The position numbers were made by a program, and so were the translations under genes. Shown here piece after piece: positions 7,104 to 13,352 of a stretch of DNA of 17,899 bases. The notes below the pieces were generated by a model, which saw only the letters and a list, made by a program, of their open reading frames with translations, was not told where the DNA came from and ran no database searches. The first letter of the stretch is position 1. Every line of letters starts with the position of its first letter. Source of the DNA: an uncultured Mycoplasmatota bacterium (GTDB lineage Bacteria; Bacillota_I; Bacilli_A; RF39; UBA660). The stretch lies in the NCBI GenBank assembly GCA_900551525.1, contig URWD01000025.1, positions 1 to 17,899 on the forward strand, in the 5' to 3' direction.

Positions 7104-8807
7104 ATGAAATTTAATGAATTATTAAACAAATATCTAGAAGAATTTAATTGTAGTTCCAAAACTTTATCAGAACTTACAAATATTTCTCCGGCGGTAATAA
7201 GTAGATATCGAAGTGGTGAACGTACACCAGCTATAGACAGCAAACAATTAGAAAGTATAATTAAAGCTATTAAACAAATTAGTAATAAGAAATACAAAGA
7301 AGAAGATATTGAAAAAGAATTTAAAAGTATTTTTCAAAAAACAGACTTTGACTATGATAATTTTAGTAAAAATTTAAATGAACTTATAAATACTTTAAAA
7401 ATAAACATCAAAGATATGTCAAAATATACACTATGTGATGCATCAAGTATTTCTAGAATTCGTTATGGAAAAACTAAGCCAAGTGAACCAATAGAATTTG
7501 CAAGTAAAATAGCAAGTTATGTTACAAATAAATATGCAAATGAAACGGATATAACTAAAATAGAAAAATTAACTAATAATGATGGAGAAAATTTATATAA
7601 TAAAGTATTTAAATATTTAACAAATAAAGAGGAAAATAAAAATAATGACATGATAAAAAGTTTTTTAAACAACTTAGATAAATTTAATTTAAACGACTAT
7701 ATCAAAGCCATAAAATTTGATGAATTAAAAGTACCAACTGTGCCATTTTATATAACTAAAACCAAGAATTATTTTGGTCTTGAAGAAATGAAAAAAGCTG
7801 AACTTGACTTTTTAAAAGGTACAGTTCTAAGTAAAAACAATGAAGACATATTTATGTGCAGTGATATGCCAATGGAAGATTTAGCTAAAGATATAGATTT
7901 CAGTAAAAAATGGATGTTTGGCATAGAATGTCTTTTAAAAAAAGGAATACATTTAAACATTATTCATAATTTAGATAGACCATTTAATGAAATGATGCTT
8001 GGATTAGAAAGTTGGATACCTCTTTATATGACTGGTCAAATAAATCCATTTTATTTTAAAGATATAAGTACCAATATTTATCATAACTTAACTTATGTAT
8101 CGGGTACTTTAGCACTAGCTGGTGAATGTATAAATAACTTTCATAAAGATGGAAAATACTTTTTAACTAGCAATAAAAAAGAAGTAGATTATTATAAAAC
8201 TAAATCTAACAATTTACTTAAAAAAGCGAATAATTTAATGAATATATATAAAGAAGAAAACAGTAAATCTTATAATCTATTTTTAGATGATTACTTAAAT
8301 AAAGATGGAGATAGAAAAAGAATATTATCAAGTCTTCCCCTATTTACAATGAGTGATGACTTACTTAATGAAATATTAAAAAATAACAAAGTACCTAAAA
8401 AAGATATTAATAAAATAATAAACTATAAAAATGAAGAATTTAATAAATATAATAATTTATTAAAAAATAATAATATTAATGATATAATTTATATTTTATC
8501 TAAAGAAGAATTTAATAAAAATGTTCCTTCCTTATCTTTATCAAATATCTTTTATGATAAGAAAATAAAATATTCTTATGAAACATATCTAAAACATTTA
8601 AAAGAAACTAAAAGGTTTGCAAATAAAAATAATAATTATATTTTAAATATTTCTGATTATTTAACATTTAATAATATATCAATTACTATCTTTGATAAAA
8701 AACAAGTAATTATCTCTAAAGAAGAAAATCCTACAATTCACTTTGTAATTAAACATCCTAAATTAGTAAATGCTATAAATAATTTTAATCCACTAGTAAA
8801 AGAATAA
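7104..8807 (+). CDS. Large helix-turn-helix (XRE-like) transcriptional regulator with two HTH segments
   Basis: 567 aa from the chosen ATG. GTG at 7092 also opens the frame, but it lies inside the AGGTGA ribosome site, so it is rejected. Residues about 18-46 (TLSELTNISPAVISRYRSGE) form an XRE-type HTH. A second, similar segment lies at about 104-125 (DMSKYTLCDASSISRIRYGK). The long C-terminal part contains a conserved-looking core at about 255-325 (FSKKWMFGIECLLKK, GIHLNIIHNLDRPFNEMM, LGLESWIPLYMTGQI), which I associate with large HTH regulators of Firmicutes of unknown ligand. The rest is Asn/Lys-rich. It is transcribed away from the frameshifted gene and surface-protein operon, with the inverted-repeat operator between. 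Autoregulation plus control of that operon is likely but inferred. Confidence 0.85.
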   Translation: MKFNELLNKYLEEFNCSSKTLSELTNISPAVISRYRSGERTPAIDSKQLESIIKAIKQISNKKYKEEDIEKEFKSIFQKTDFDYDNFSKNLNELINTLKINIKDMSKYTLCDASSISRIRYGKTKPSEPIEFASKIASYVTNKYANETDITKIEKLTNNDGENLYNKVFKYLTNKEENKNNDMIKSFLNNLDKFNLNDYIKAIKFDELKVPTVPFYITKTKNYFGLEEMKKAELDFLKGTVLSKNNEDIFMCSDMPMEDLAKDIDFSKKWMFGIECLLKKGIHLNIIHNLDRPFNEMMLGLESWIPLYMTGQINPFYFKDISTNIYHNLTYVSGTLALAGECINNFHKDGKYFLTSNKKEVDYYKTKSNNLLKKANNLMNIYKEENSKSYNLFLDDYLNKDGDRKRILSSLPLFTMSDDLLNEILKNNKVPKKDINKIINYKNEEFNKYNNLLKNNNINDIIYILSKEEFNKNVPSLSLSNIFYDKKIKYSYETYLKHLKETKRFANKNNNYILNISDYLTFNNISITIFDKKQVIISKEENPTIHFVIKHPKLVNAINNFNPLVKE

Positions 8808-8864
8808 AGGCTTCAAAAAAAGTCTTTTTCTAATTAAAAAAGCTCATACAGAGCCTTTATTTTT
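8803..8864. terminator. Bidirectional terminator between the HTH regulator and cotE
   Basis: An outer 10-bp stem AATAAAGGCT (8803-8812, overlapping the stop codon) with AGCCTTTATT (8852-8861), then TTT, serves the plus strand. An inner stem GCTC (8842-8845) with GAGC (8851-8854), flanked by a T6 run on the minus strand, can end cotE. Confidence 0.7.
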
Positions 8865-8879
8865 ATATTCTACAATTAC

Positions 8880-9413
8880 TTAATTATTATTCAAATAATT
8901 TTCATCAACATTTTCTACTATTTCATCTACTTCTTCGTCATCAACTATTTCATCATAATCGTCATAATCATCTTCAACACTTATTTTTACCTTTGCATCT
9001 CCAACAATTTCAGCGCCCATTTCTTTTTCGATATCAAGTAAAACATTACCATCTTCAATTTTAACATTTGATACAGTTGGTTGTTTTAAACATCTAACAA
9101 TTATTTCACTAGCACCATCCATATTAGCATCATTTCGAAGTGGTACATTCATTGTATCAGTATAGCTAAATCTTTTTGTTGTAACAGCAGTTTTTTTATC
9201 AGTATCATAAGAATACCAAACATTAACATCAAAACTTCCATTAATATTAACTAAACCATTTTTTCCTTTGATACCATTAAATGAATGATTTATAACCCAA
9301 CAGCCTAGAACAGTGTTAGGAACTTCTTCAGGTGTTAAAGTAAATGAACTAGTATTTGTTTTCTTTGCTTTGCCAATAACAGCTTTGGTAACTATTTCTT
9401 TAAAACTAGACAA
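8880..9413 (-). CDS. cotE: Spore coat morphogenetic protein CotE-like
   Basis: 177 aa from TTG 9413. Compared from memory with Bacillus subtilis CotE (181 aa): FKEIVTKAVIGK matches YREIITKAVVAK, VLGCWVINHSF matches ILGGWIINHKY, FDVNVWYSYDTDKKT matches YDINVWYSYADNTKT, and MGAEIVGDAKVKISVE matches FLAEVVGETKVVVEV. Both end in an Asp/Glu-rich tail. CotE assembles the outer coat on forespores in the mother cell, so the organism probably sporulates. The start was chosen over GTG 9422 because AGGAG lies only 1 nt before that GTG but 10 nt before TTG 9413, and because TTG aligns with the Met of B. subtilis CotE. No convincing sigma-E promoter was found. The neighbours are not sporulation genes. Confidence 0.85.
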   Translation of the reverse strand: MSSFKEIVTKAVIGKAKKTNTSSFTLTPEEVPNTVLGCWVINHSFNGIKGKNGLVNINGSFDVNVWYSYDTDKKTAVTTKRFSYTDTMNVPLRNDANMDGASEIIVRCLKQPTVSNVKIEDGNVLLDIEKEMGAEIVGDAKVKISVEDDYDDYDEIVDDEEVDEIVENVDENYLNNN

Positions 9414-9445
9414 ATTAATCACGCTCCTAATTAAGTATATGCATC

Positions 9446-9478
9446 TACTTTACAAAAGTACACAAGATTTGATATACT
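9446..9478 (+). promoter_or_regulatory. Promoter of hit-capA, with overlapping small palindrome
   Basis: TTTACA (9449-9454), an 18-bp spacer and extended -10 TGATATACT (hexamer 9473-9478). A palindrome TACTTT-ACA-AAAGTA (9446-9460) overlaps the -35 and could be an operator shared with cotE. Confidence 0.6.
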
Positions 9479-9493
9479 AATCATGGTGATATT

Positions 9494-9865
9494 ATGAATG
9501 ATAATTGTTTATTTTGCAAAATTGCAAGAAAGGAAGTACCTGCTAAAATATTATATGAAGATGATGATATATTAGTAATGCTTGATGCTTTTCCAGATAC
9601 TGATGGACATACTTTGATTATTCCCAAGAAGCATTATGATGATATTTATGAAGTTCCAAATGATATTTTAATAAAAATGTTTGATATTGCACGAAAAGAA
9701 ACTAAAAATTTAATGTTTAAATTAGATAAAAGTGCATTAACGTTACTATTTAACTATGGTGATGCTCAAGCTATTAAACATATTCATTTACATTTACTTC
9801 CTGATTTTATGCACAAAACGCATAATCTAGACAAAGAAGAAGTATATAATTTACTGAAGGATTAA
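9494..9865 (+). CDS. hit: HIT family protein (nucleotide hydrolase/transferase)
   Basis: 123 aa, cytosolic. HIT proteins of the Hint branch hydrolyse nucleoside phosphoramidates and related adenylates. The N-terminal CLFCKI (C5, C8) is the zinc CxxC of many bacterial members. DGHTLIIPKKHYDD (38-50) is the conserved central strand. The triad KHIHLHLLP carries H96, H98 (nucleophile) and H100. The usual GQxVxH is here DAQAIKH, a mild deviation. It reads GGTGATATT before the ATG at 9494. It is followed after 2 nt by the capA-like gene, so the two form one transcript. Confidence 0.92.
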   Translation: MNDNCLFCKIARKEVPAKILYEDDDILVMLDAFPDTDGHTLIIPKKHYDDIYEVPNDILIKMFDIARKETKNLMFKLDKSALTLLFNYGDAQAIKHIHLHLLPDFMHKTHNLDKEEVYNLLKD

Positions 9866-9867
9866 AT

Positions 9868-11106
9868 ATGGCAATACGTAAAAAGAGATTTAAAAAAAAT
9901 ATTATAAAGTTTTTTCTAAGCATAATACTTGTATCTTTAGTAAGTTACATAAGCTTTGCAGGATATAGCCATTTCTTTGGAAATAATAATAGTTCTAATG
10001 ATGGAAACGTTATAAAAAACAACAATAATAACAAAAAACCAGAAGCTAAAGATGAAGTTTATAAATTAAAATTGCTTGCAACTGGTGATGGACTTATTCA
10101 TAGTGTAATTTATAGAAGTTACTATAAAAATGGGGTTTATGATTTTACTGATGCTGTTAAATATGTTAAAGACATTGTTAAAGATTACGATATAGCCTAC
10201 TATAATCAAGAAACTCCGACTGGTGATGATTCTATTGCTTATTCTGGTTATCCAATGTTTTATACCCCCAGTGCATATGTTGATGCTATGCAAGATGTAG
10301 GTTTTAATACTGTATCACTTGCATCTAATCACTCACTAGATAAAGGGGAAAAAGGCGTGCTTAATACAATAAAATATTTTAAAACAACAAATATGCTTTA
10401 TAATGGTATGAATGATTCTGAAAAAATGAGAAATAACTTTACAATCAAAGAAAAAAACAATATAACTTATACAATGTTATCATATACAACTAAAACTAAT
10501 GGTTTAAGTACTCCGAAAGGAAAAGAATATTTAATTAACATATATGATAAAGAACAAGTAAAAAAAGATATTGAAGCCATCAGAGATAAAGTTGATGTTT
10601 TAATTGTTGCTATGCACTGGGGTATTGAATACATAAATATGCCGAATGATGAAGAAAAAGAAATAGCAGAATACTTATCTAGTCTTGGAGTTGATATTAT
10701 TATTGGTAACCACCCACATATCCTTCAACCAATAACTAAAATTGGTAATACAATAGTAATGTATTCTTTAGGTAATTTTATATCAAATCAATATGGTGGA
10801 ACAAATGGTGATTGGAATAAGCTTATTGGATTTATGGCAACACTAGATATAACTAAAACTGTTACAAAAGATAAAAACGTAAAAATGACTTTTGATAATC
10901 TTGGTGGTGAATTAATATTCACTAAATATAATGGTAATCCAGTAACTACAGCGGTTCATGATGGACATACAGTTATACCATTTAGCATAATGAAGGATGA
11001 TAGATACCTAAAAGATTATGAAAGACTTTATAAAAAATATACTGATGTACTTACTGCTATGGGAGAAAATTTAAACATTGCTCCGGTTGGATCTAGAGCA
11101 AACTAA
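9868..11106 (+). CDS. CapA-family protein (poly-gamma-glutamate/capsule-type metallophosphatase)
   Basis: 412 aa. A basic N-terminus and one transmembrane segment (about 12-33) are followed by an Asn-rich linker (to about 58) and the CapA domain, expected outside the membrane. Metallophosphatase-like motifs are in order: ATGDGLIH (71-78), YNQETP (112-117), SLASNHSLDKG (150-160), VAMHWGIEY, IIGNHPHILQP and MYSLGNFISNQ. CapA/PgsA proteins take part in poly-gamma-glutamate capsule synthesis or export, but many homologues stand alone. No capB, capC or capE neighbour is seen, so a capsule role here is uncertain. It is co-transcribed with hit and ends at a strong terminator. Confidence 0.88.
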   Translation: MAIRKKRFKKNIIKFFLSIILVSLVSYISFAGYSHFFGNNNSSNDGNVIKNNNNNKKPEAKDEVYKLKLLATGDGLIHSVIYRSYYKNGVYDFTDAVKYVKDIVKDYDIAYYNQETPTGDDSIAYSGYPMFYTPSAYVDAMQDVGFNTVSLASNHSLDKGEKGVLNTIKYFKTTNMLYNGMNDSEKMRNNFTIKEKNNITYTMLSYTTKTNGLSTPKGKEYLINIYDKEQVKKDIEAIRDKVDVLIVAMHWGIEYINMPNDEEKEIAEYLSSLGVDIIIGNHPHILQPITKIGNTIVMYSLGNFISNQYGGTNGDWNKLIGFMATLDITKTVTKDKNVKMTFDNLGGELIFTKYNGNPVTTAVHDGHTVIPFSIMKDDRYLKDYERLYKKYTDVLTAMGENLNIAPVGSRAN

Positions 11107-11112
11107 AAAATT

Positions 11113-11138
11113 TGTTATGTATATCATAACATTTTTTT
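11113..11138. terminator. Bidirectional terminator between capA-like and DUF1016 genes
   Basis: TGTTATG (11113-11119) and CATAACA (11125-11131) form a 7-bp stem with loop TATAT, followed by T7 on the plus strand. The minus strand reads the same stem and then AATTTTTT, and can stop the convergent nuclease gene. Confidence 0.85.
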
Positions 11139-12018
11139 ATGCCAAAAAATATTCTCTTACCTTTATCCTTTCATCACTACAATATTCCATGATGAATTTA
11201 TTATCTTTTCTACAAAGAATAATACCAATTGTTTTATCTTGCATTGGTTTTCTTAAATTCTTATCTATATAATTCATATAGACTTCTATTTGACCTATAT
11301 GTTCTTTTTTTAGTTTAGTAACTTTTAATTCTACCACTACAAAACAGTTAAATTCATAATTATACAAAAGTAAATCAATATAGTTATAGTTACAACCAAT
11401 TTTAATTGGGTATTCATTTGATATAAAACAAAATGAATTACCTAGTTCTTTTAAAAATGCTGGTATGTCTTCAAGAATCATTTTTTGTAACACTTTTTCC
11501 GATATTACTTCATAATTAGCATTACTTTTTATTATAATTGGATTTTTGATTGTATCTTGAACTTCTAATTTTTCATCATTAATTAGCTTTAGTTTTGTTT
11601 GTTCATCTAACCTTTCATATTCTTTATTTTTAATACGTTTGCGAAGTTCACGTACTGATAAATTATTTTTTATTATTAAATCACTATAATAAATTATTTC
11701 TCCACTATTTGTAAGTGGTAATAATTCTATATAATGACTCCACGTTAATTCACCAGACACTGTCTGGTGAATTCCGCTTTCATAAAATTGACGCATATAC
11801 CTTAGTGTTGAAACTGAATAATTTTTATTTAATTCCTTACTCAACTTTTTTGAATATTCCTTAATAATACCTTCACCATAATGTTTACCTGCTTCACTTA
11901 ATAATTTTCCAACATTATAATAAGTTGTTAAGTCACTTTTGTTTTTTGAATAATCCTTTATTTTTTTAGTAATTTCATTATTTAGTATTTCATTTTTTAT
12001 CTCATTATAATAGTTCAT
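11137..12018 (-). CDS. DUF1016/YhcG-type PD-(D/E)XK nuclease domain protein, copy 2 of tandem pair
   Basis: 293 aa. The N-terminal DUF1016_N-like part has YYNVGKLLSEAGKHYGEGII (33-52), TLRYMRQFY (71-79), LTWSHYIELL (91-100) and SVRELRKRIKNKEYERL (121-137). The C-terminal PD-(D/E)XK part has D214 in YIDLLLYN, E230 and K232 in VVVELKV, and Q243 in IGQIEVYMNY. Members often lie near restriction-modification or defence loci; no methylase is seen here. It overlaps the upstream copy by 14 nt, so it is translated from within that gene, with AAGG as a modest ribosome site. The ends are nearly the same as copy 1 but residues about 55-120 diverge, and it is 3 residues shorter there. A 27-bp DNA palindrome is centred on codon 87. 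Confidence 0.88.
   Translation of the reverse strand: MNYYNEIKNEILNNEITKKIKDYSKNKSDLTTYYNVGKLLSEAGKHYGEGIIKEYSKKLSKELNKNYSVSTLRYMRQFYESGIHQTVSGELTWSHYIELLPLTNSGEIIYYSDLIIKNNLSVRELRKRIKNKEYERLDEQTKLKLINDEKLEVQDTIKNPIIIKSNANYEVISEKVLQKMILEDIPAFLKELGNSFCFISNEYPIKIGCNYNYIDLLLYNYEFNCFVVVELKVTKLKKEHIGQIEVYMNYIDKNLRKPMQDKTIGIILCRKDNKFIMEYCSDERIKVREYFLA
11747..11773. repeat. 27-bp perfect palindrome inside DUF1016 copy 2
   Basis: AATTCACCAGACA, a single central base (11760), then the exact reverse complement TGTCTGGTGAATT: 13 pairs with no mismatch. It lies in coding sequence for IHQTVSGEL, just before the conserved LTWSH codons. The centre is the first base of codon 87 (V). The homologous codon in copy 1 is the centre of a different palindrome. 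Confidence 0.95.
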
Positions 12019-12895
12019 ATTCTCTTACCTTTATCCTTTCATCACTACAATATTCCATAATAAATTTATTATCTTTTCTACAAAGAATAATACCTATTGT
12101 TTTGTCTTGAGCCTGCTTTCTTAAGTTTTTATTAATGTAGTTCATGTATACTTCTATTTGACCTATATGTTCTTTTTTAAGTTCTGTTACTTTTAACTCT
12201 ACAACTACATAACAATTGAACTCAATGTTATATAATAGTAAATCAATATAATTATAGTTGCAACCTATTTTAATTGGATATTCACTACCTATAAAAGAAA
12301 AAGAATTACCTAACTCTTTCGTAAATTCTTCAATATCTTCAAGAATAATTTTCTGCAATATTTTCTCAGATACTATTTCATAATTAAATTTATTACTAAT
12401 TATTATTGGATTTTTGATTGTATCTTCCAACTTAAGGTCTTCTTCATTAATTATCTTTAATTTTGTTTGTTCATCTAATCTTTCATATTCTTTATTTTTA
12501 ATACGCTCTCTAAGTTGTCTAACAGAGAGATTATTTTGTTCACAAATAGTAATATAATATTTTATTTCATTGGTATTATTTATTTTAAGCAATTCACAAA
12601 AATGACTCCATGTTAATTTGGTCGACAGTGTCGACCATTTTGAAACAACACAAAATAAATAAAATTGTCTAATTCTCCTTAGAGTTCTTTCAGTATATTT
12701 TAAATTTATATCATTTTCTAACTTCTCCGAATATTCCTTAATAATACCTTCACCATAATGTTTTCCTGCTTCACTTAATAGTTTTCCAACATTATAATAG
12801 GTTGTTAAATCACTTTTGTTTTTTGAATAGTCTTTTACTCTTTTAGTTATCTCATTATTTAATATTTGCTCTTTTATTTCATTATAATAATTCAT
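12005..12895 (-). CDS. DUF1016/YhcG-type PD-(D/E)XK nuclease domain protein, copy 1 of tandem pair
   Basis: 296 aa from ATG 12895. The frame is open to TTG 12907, but GGAGG lies in that extension 5 nt before the ATG, so ATG is the start. Domain order matches copy 2: KDYSKNKSDLTTYYNVGKLL (21-40), TLRRIRQFY (71-79), KLTWSHFCELL (93-103), SVRQLRERIKNKEYERL (124-140), then nuclease residues D218, E233 and K235. The last 56 residues differ from copy 2 at only 5 positions, whereas the region between RQFY and LTWSH is unrelated in sequence and length. That pattern suggests duplication with a fast-changing recognition segment. Its 3' end forms the 5' end of copy 2. A 19-bp palindrome is centred on codon 90. 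It follows a small unknown gene 44 nt upstream; no terminator was seen between them. Confidence 0.88.
   Translation of the reverse strand: MNYYNEIKEQILNNEITKRVKDYSKNKSDLTTYYNVGKLLSEAGKHYGEGIIKEYSEKLENDINLKYTERTLRRIRQFYLFCVVSKWSTLSTKLTWSHFCELLKINNTNEIKYYITICEQNNLSVRQLRERIKNKEYERLDEQTKLKIINEEDLKLEDTIKNPIIISNKFNYEIVSEKILQKIILEDIEEFTKELGNSFSFIGSEYPIKIGCNYNYIDLLLYNIEFNCYVVVELKVTELKKEHIGQIEVYMNYINKNLRKQAQDKTIGIILCRKDNKFIMEYCSDERIKVREYELL
12619..12637. repeat. 19-bp perfect palindrome inside DUF1016 copy 1
   Basis: TGGTCGACA, central base 12628, then TGTCGACCA: 9 pairs with no mismatch. It lies in coding sequence for KWSTLST, immediately before LTWSH. The centre is the first base of codon 90 (L), homologous to codon 87 in copy 2. 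Only the inner GACA-n-TGTC is shared with the copy 2 palindrome; the outer arms differ but remain self-complementary. Confidence 0.93.
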
Positions 12896-12939
12896 ACTTT
12901 CCTCCAAAATATTATCACACTAATCTTACTTTTTATTTT

Positions 12940-13227
12940 CTACAATGTCTTTTCAAAAGTAATATCATTAATTACAATACGATACATACCATAAAGATTT
13001 AAAACAACTTTGTCTTCGTAATCATAACAAACAGCAAAACAACCACTTCTAGATTCTTTGTTAAAAATTTCATAATTAACTTTACCATCAATGATTTTGT
13101 AACCATAATCAATTGAGTTGAAAAAAGAATTAATAAAATCAAACAATGGATCTTTATTAGCAAATAATTTTGAAAACATCATTGCTTTATCTTTTGAAAA
13201 AGATACATCAATAACATCTATTTTCAC
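12940..13227 (-). CDS. Small protein of unknown function (95 aa)
   Basis: Starts at GTG 13227 with an ideal ribosome site (AAGGAGG, 7 nt). It is soluble, with no signal peptide or membrane helix, and reads as a small alpha/beta protein (MKIDVIDVSFSKDKAM, then FDFINSFFNSIDYGYK, then beta-rich NLYGMYRIVINDITFEK). I recognise no family. It has its own TATAAT promoter just downstream of the DUF2207 terminator and precedes the two DUF1016 genes in the same direction, so it may belong to their transcript. Confidence 0.75.
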   Translation of the reverse strand: MKIDVIDVSFSKDKAMMFSKLFANKDPLFDFINSFFNSIDYGYKIIDGKVNYEIFNKESRSGCFAVCYDYEDKVVLNLYGMYRIVINDITFEKTL

Positions 13228-13250
13228 AATAATACCTCCTTAAATTGTGT

Positions 13251-13279
13251 ATTATAAAGGCAAAAAAAATAGCCTGCAA
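13251..13279 (-). promoter_or_regulatory. Promoter of the 95-aa gene (and perhaps the DUF1016 pair)
   Basis: A perfect TATAAT (13251-13256 on the minus strand) with a weak TTGCAG 17 bp upstream. The -35 falls in the stem of the upstream terminator and the spacer includes its T8 run, so terminator and promoter overlap. Confidence 0.55.
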
Positions 13280-13315
13280 CACTTTCGACAAAACATGTCA
13301 AAAGGTTACAAGCTA
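13262..13315 (-). terminator. Long-stem intrinsic terminator of the lemA-DUF2207 operon
   Basis: An 11-bp outer stem (13270-13280 with 13305-13315, including wobbles) and a 9-bp inner stem (13282-13290 with 13296-13304), one bulged base (13281), a 5-nt loop, then T8 on the minus strand. About 20 pairs is unusually long for an intrinsic terminator here. Confidence 0.9.
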
Positions 13316-13352
13316 ATTTGCACGACTTTGTAAAATGAGTGTAAAGTTTCTT

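Noticed and set aside
9434..9441. CATATACT upstream of cotE as a sigma-E type -10
   Set aside because: The predicted start would fall in the AGGAG ribosome site, and no matching -35 is seen 13-15 bp upstream.
10066..11272. Antisense and overlapping ORFs at 10066-10293 and 11078-11272
   Set aside because: The first is antisense to the capA-like motifs; the second spans a terminator and runs antisense to the DUF1016 coding end.
12896..12907. TTG start of DUF1016 copy 1 at 12907
   Set aside because: The extension encodes the GGAGG ribosome site for the ATG at 12895, and copy 2 starts at the homologous MNYYNEI.
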